Shown here: positions 62,961 through 64,000 of the stretch, one piece after another
How positions within the stretch are numbered: position 1 is the first letter of the stretch
Layout: each line of letters opens with the position of its first letter
Origin: Arthrobacter sp. Soc17.1.1.1
GTDB lineage: Bacteria > Actinomycetota > Actinomycetes > Actinomycetales > Micrococcaceae
NCBI RefSeq assembly: GCF_036867195.1
Contig: NZ_JBAJII010000001.1
Coordinates: 2,604,001-2,668,000 of the forward strand
Length of the DNA: 64,000 bases
Direction: 5' to 3'
The notes under the pieces: generated by a model
What the model was told of the DNA's origin: nothing
Seen by the model: the letters and a program-made list of their open reading frames with translations, nothing else
Databases searched by the model: none
Made by a program: the position numbers and the translations under genes

Positions 62961-63908
62961 TCAGCCGTTCAGCGGTGCGATGCTTGCGGCATCGGCCGCG
63001 AGCAGGTCCTCGGCGAGCTCGAGTCCGAGCTGCGCGGCACCGACGGCATCCGTGACCGGGGCCGAGCGGGTGAGCCGGAGGATCGACCGGCCGTCGAGGC
63101 TGCACACCACGGCCTCGAGGGCCAGTTCGTCCCCCTGCAGGCGTGCGAGCGCTCCGATCGGCGCGGCGCAGCCGGCTTCGAGCTGCAGCAGGACGGCGCG
63201 CTCCGCCGTCACGGCGAGGCGGGTGGGCAGGTGGTCGTAGGAGGCCAGCGCCTCCCGGACGTGCGGTGTCGCCTCGCTCTCGCGGCACTCGACGGCGAGG
63301 GCGCCCTGCCCGGGCGCGGGCAGCATGACGTCCGTGTCGATCAGTTCCGTGACAGCGGCGTCGCGCCCGAGCCGGCGCAGGCCCGCGGCGGCGAGGACGA
63401 CGGCGTCGAGATCCCCCGGCGCGCCGGGCACGAGGCCTGCGACGCGGCCGAGCCGCGTGTCCACGTTCCCGCGGATGTCGACGACCTCCAGCCCGGGCCG
63501 CACGGACCGCAGCTGCGCGGCGCGGCGCGGGGACCCGGTGCCCACGCGTGCCCCGTCGGGGAGCGTGGCGAGGGTCAGGCCGTCGCGGGCGCACAGCGCG
63601 TCGCGGACGTCCTCGCGCTCCGGCACCGAGGCCACGGTCAGCCCGGGCGCGGGCAGCGTGGGGAGGTCCTTGAGCGAGTGCACCGCGATGTCGCACCGCT
63701 CCTCGAGCAGCGCGTCCCGCAGCGCCGCGACGAAGACGCCGGTGCCGCCGATCTGGGAGAGCGAGCCCTTGGAGACGTCCCCCTCCGTCCGGACCCTGAC
63801 GAGTTCGTACGGAAGCCCGGCGAGGTCCGCCACGCGCTCCGCGACCGTGGTGGTCTGCGTCATCGCGAGGGCGCTGCCCCGCGTGCCGACCCTGATACCC
63901 GTCGCCAT
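62961..63908 (-). CDS. hemC: Hydroxymethylbilane synthase HemC
   Basis: A 315-residue enzyme polymerising porphobilinogen on a dipyrromethane cofactor bound to Cys247 (LQLEAGCAAPIGAL). VGTRGSALAMTQT starts it. The catalytic Asp is in DIAVHSLKDLPT, and the substrate-binding arginines are in GTGSPRRAAQL and RGNVDTRLGR. The ATG at 63908 overlaps the preceding stop by 1 nt (TGATG). A GTG at 63911 is an alternative adding one residue. The gene order is hemC-hemD-hemB-hemL. Confidence 0.96.
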   Translation of the reverse strand: MATGIRVGTRGSALAMTQTTTVAERVADLAGLPYELVRVRTEGDVSKGSLSQIGGTGVFVAALRDALLEERCDIAVHSLKDLPTLPAPGLTVASVPEREDVRDALCARDGLTLATLPDGARVGTGSPRRAAQLRSVRPGLEVVDIRGNVDTRLGRVAGLVPGAPGDLDAVVLAAAGLRRLGRDAAVTELIDTDVMLPAPGQGALAVECRESEATPHVREALASYDHLPTRLAVTAERAVLLQLEAGCAAPIGALARLQGDELALEAVVCSLDGRSILRLTRSAPVTDAVGAAQLGLELAEDLLAADAASIAPLNG

Positions 63909-64000
63909 CACATACCGGGGTTGGGCAGCGGCGTCCCCACGGTGGAGTCGACGGCCGCGACGGTCGGCTTCTCCCCGCGGCGGTTGGCGCAGCAGTTCGG
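63908..64000 (-). CDS. C-terminal end of probable ferrochelatase (partial)
   Basis: Thirty codons remain before a TGA at 63910-63908. The visible end reads PNCCANRRGEKPTVAAVDS and then TVGTPLPNPGM. The paired cysteines resemble the C-terminal Fe-S cluster tail of actinobacterial coproporphyrin ferrochelatases, which usually precede hemC. Only the tail is seen, so this is an inference from position and a short motif. Confidence 0.5.
   Translation of the reverse strand, partial: PNCCANRRGEKPTVAAVDSTVGTPLPNPGM

Overview
The window is a GC-rich chromosomal segment from a high-GC Gram-positive bacterium. It most resembles the Arthrobacter/Micrococcaceae branch of Actinomycetota. Evidence for this is the MtrA-MtrB-LpqB-ComF-HPF-SecA block, an Rv3235-family gene beside secA, a UvrD2 helicase with an HRDC tail, an AdnA/AdnB pair next to nudC and uvrD2, a FolP2-type paralogue and a SigK/RskA pair. 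Starts are often GTG and adjacent genes often overlap by 4 nt. I see no insertion sequence, integrase, phage gene, CRISPR array or rRNA. It reads as core genome, with one tRNA (initiator tRNA-fMet).

Layout. 0-2 kb: the edge of a small conserved gene, a LysM membrane protein and an Rv3235-family protein. 2-12.5 kb (minus strand): mtrA-mtrB-lpqB (cell-cycle/envelope two-component system with its lipoprotein), comF, hpf, a YcaQ/AlkX-like gene and secA. 12.6-19.3 kb (plus): an apparent operon of a Pro/Gly-rich polytopic membrane protein, DUF4129, DUF4350, MoxR AAA+ ATPase, DUF58, a 50-codon small ORF and DUF4166. Most of its junctions are 4-nt stop/start overlaps. 19.4-23.2 kb (minus): cysteine desulfurase, MnmA tRNA thiolase, chorismate mutase and a cysteine-free MetE-like protein. 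23.3-25 kb (plus): FolP2-like protein and a pyrimidine-reductase-like protein. 25-30 kb: a lipoprotein, then a J-domain protein, TrmL and a methyltransferase, then SigK/RskA. 30-33 kb (minus): EtfB, EtfA and a PIG-L deacetylase. 33-38 kb: HtrA protease divergent from a TPM-domain protein and PspA (envelope stress). 38-39.7 kb: photolyase and tRNA-fMet.

39.8-59.7 kb: UPF0182 membrane protein, a PDZ/Lon-like secreted protease, a DUF2342 zincin-family protein, a YgjP-like metallopeptidase, UvrD2, NudC, an aminoglycoside-phosphotransferase-fold protein, AdnB, AdnA, an alkyltransferase-like protein and a DEDDh exonuclease. From memory, the order broadly follows the mycobacterial Rv3193c-Rv3204 neighbourhood. 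It is a DNA-break resection and repair cluster. 59.7-64 kb (minus): the heme genes hemC, hemD, hemB and hemL, preceded by the last codons of a probable ferrochelatase.

The most distinctive signals are not new gene families. (i) Short in-frame tandem repeats with 12- or 18-bp periods recur in at least six unrelated genes. There are two separate tracts in adnA and one building a His-rich tail on MtrB. (ii) A 13-bp hairpin covers the ribosome binding site of the AlkX-like gene. (iii) A translationally coupled 50-codon ORF lies between DUF58 and DUF4166. (iv) A MetE-fold protein has no cysteine at all, so it cannot bind catalytic zinc the usual way. (v) A J-domain is fused to a C-terminal domain that may have a NERD-like fold. 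I did not find a convincing undescribed defence or mobile system.
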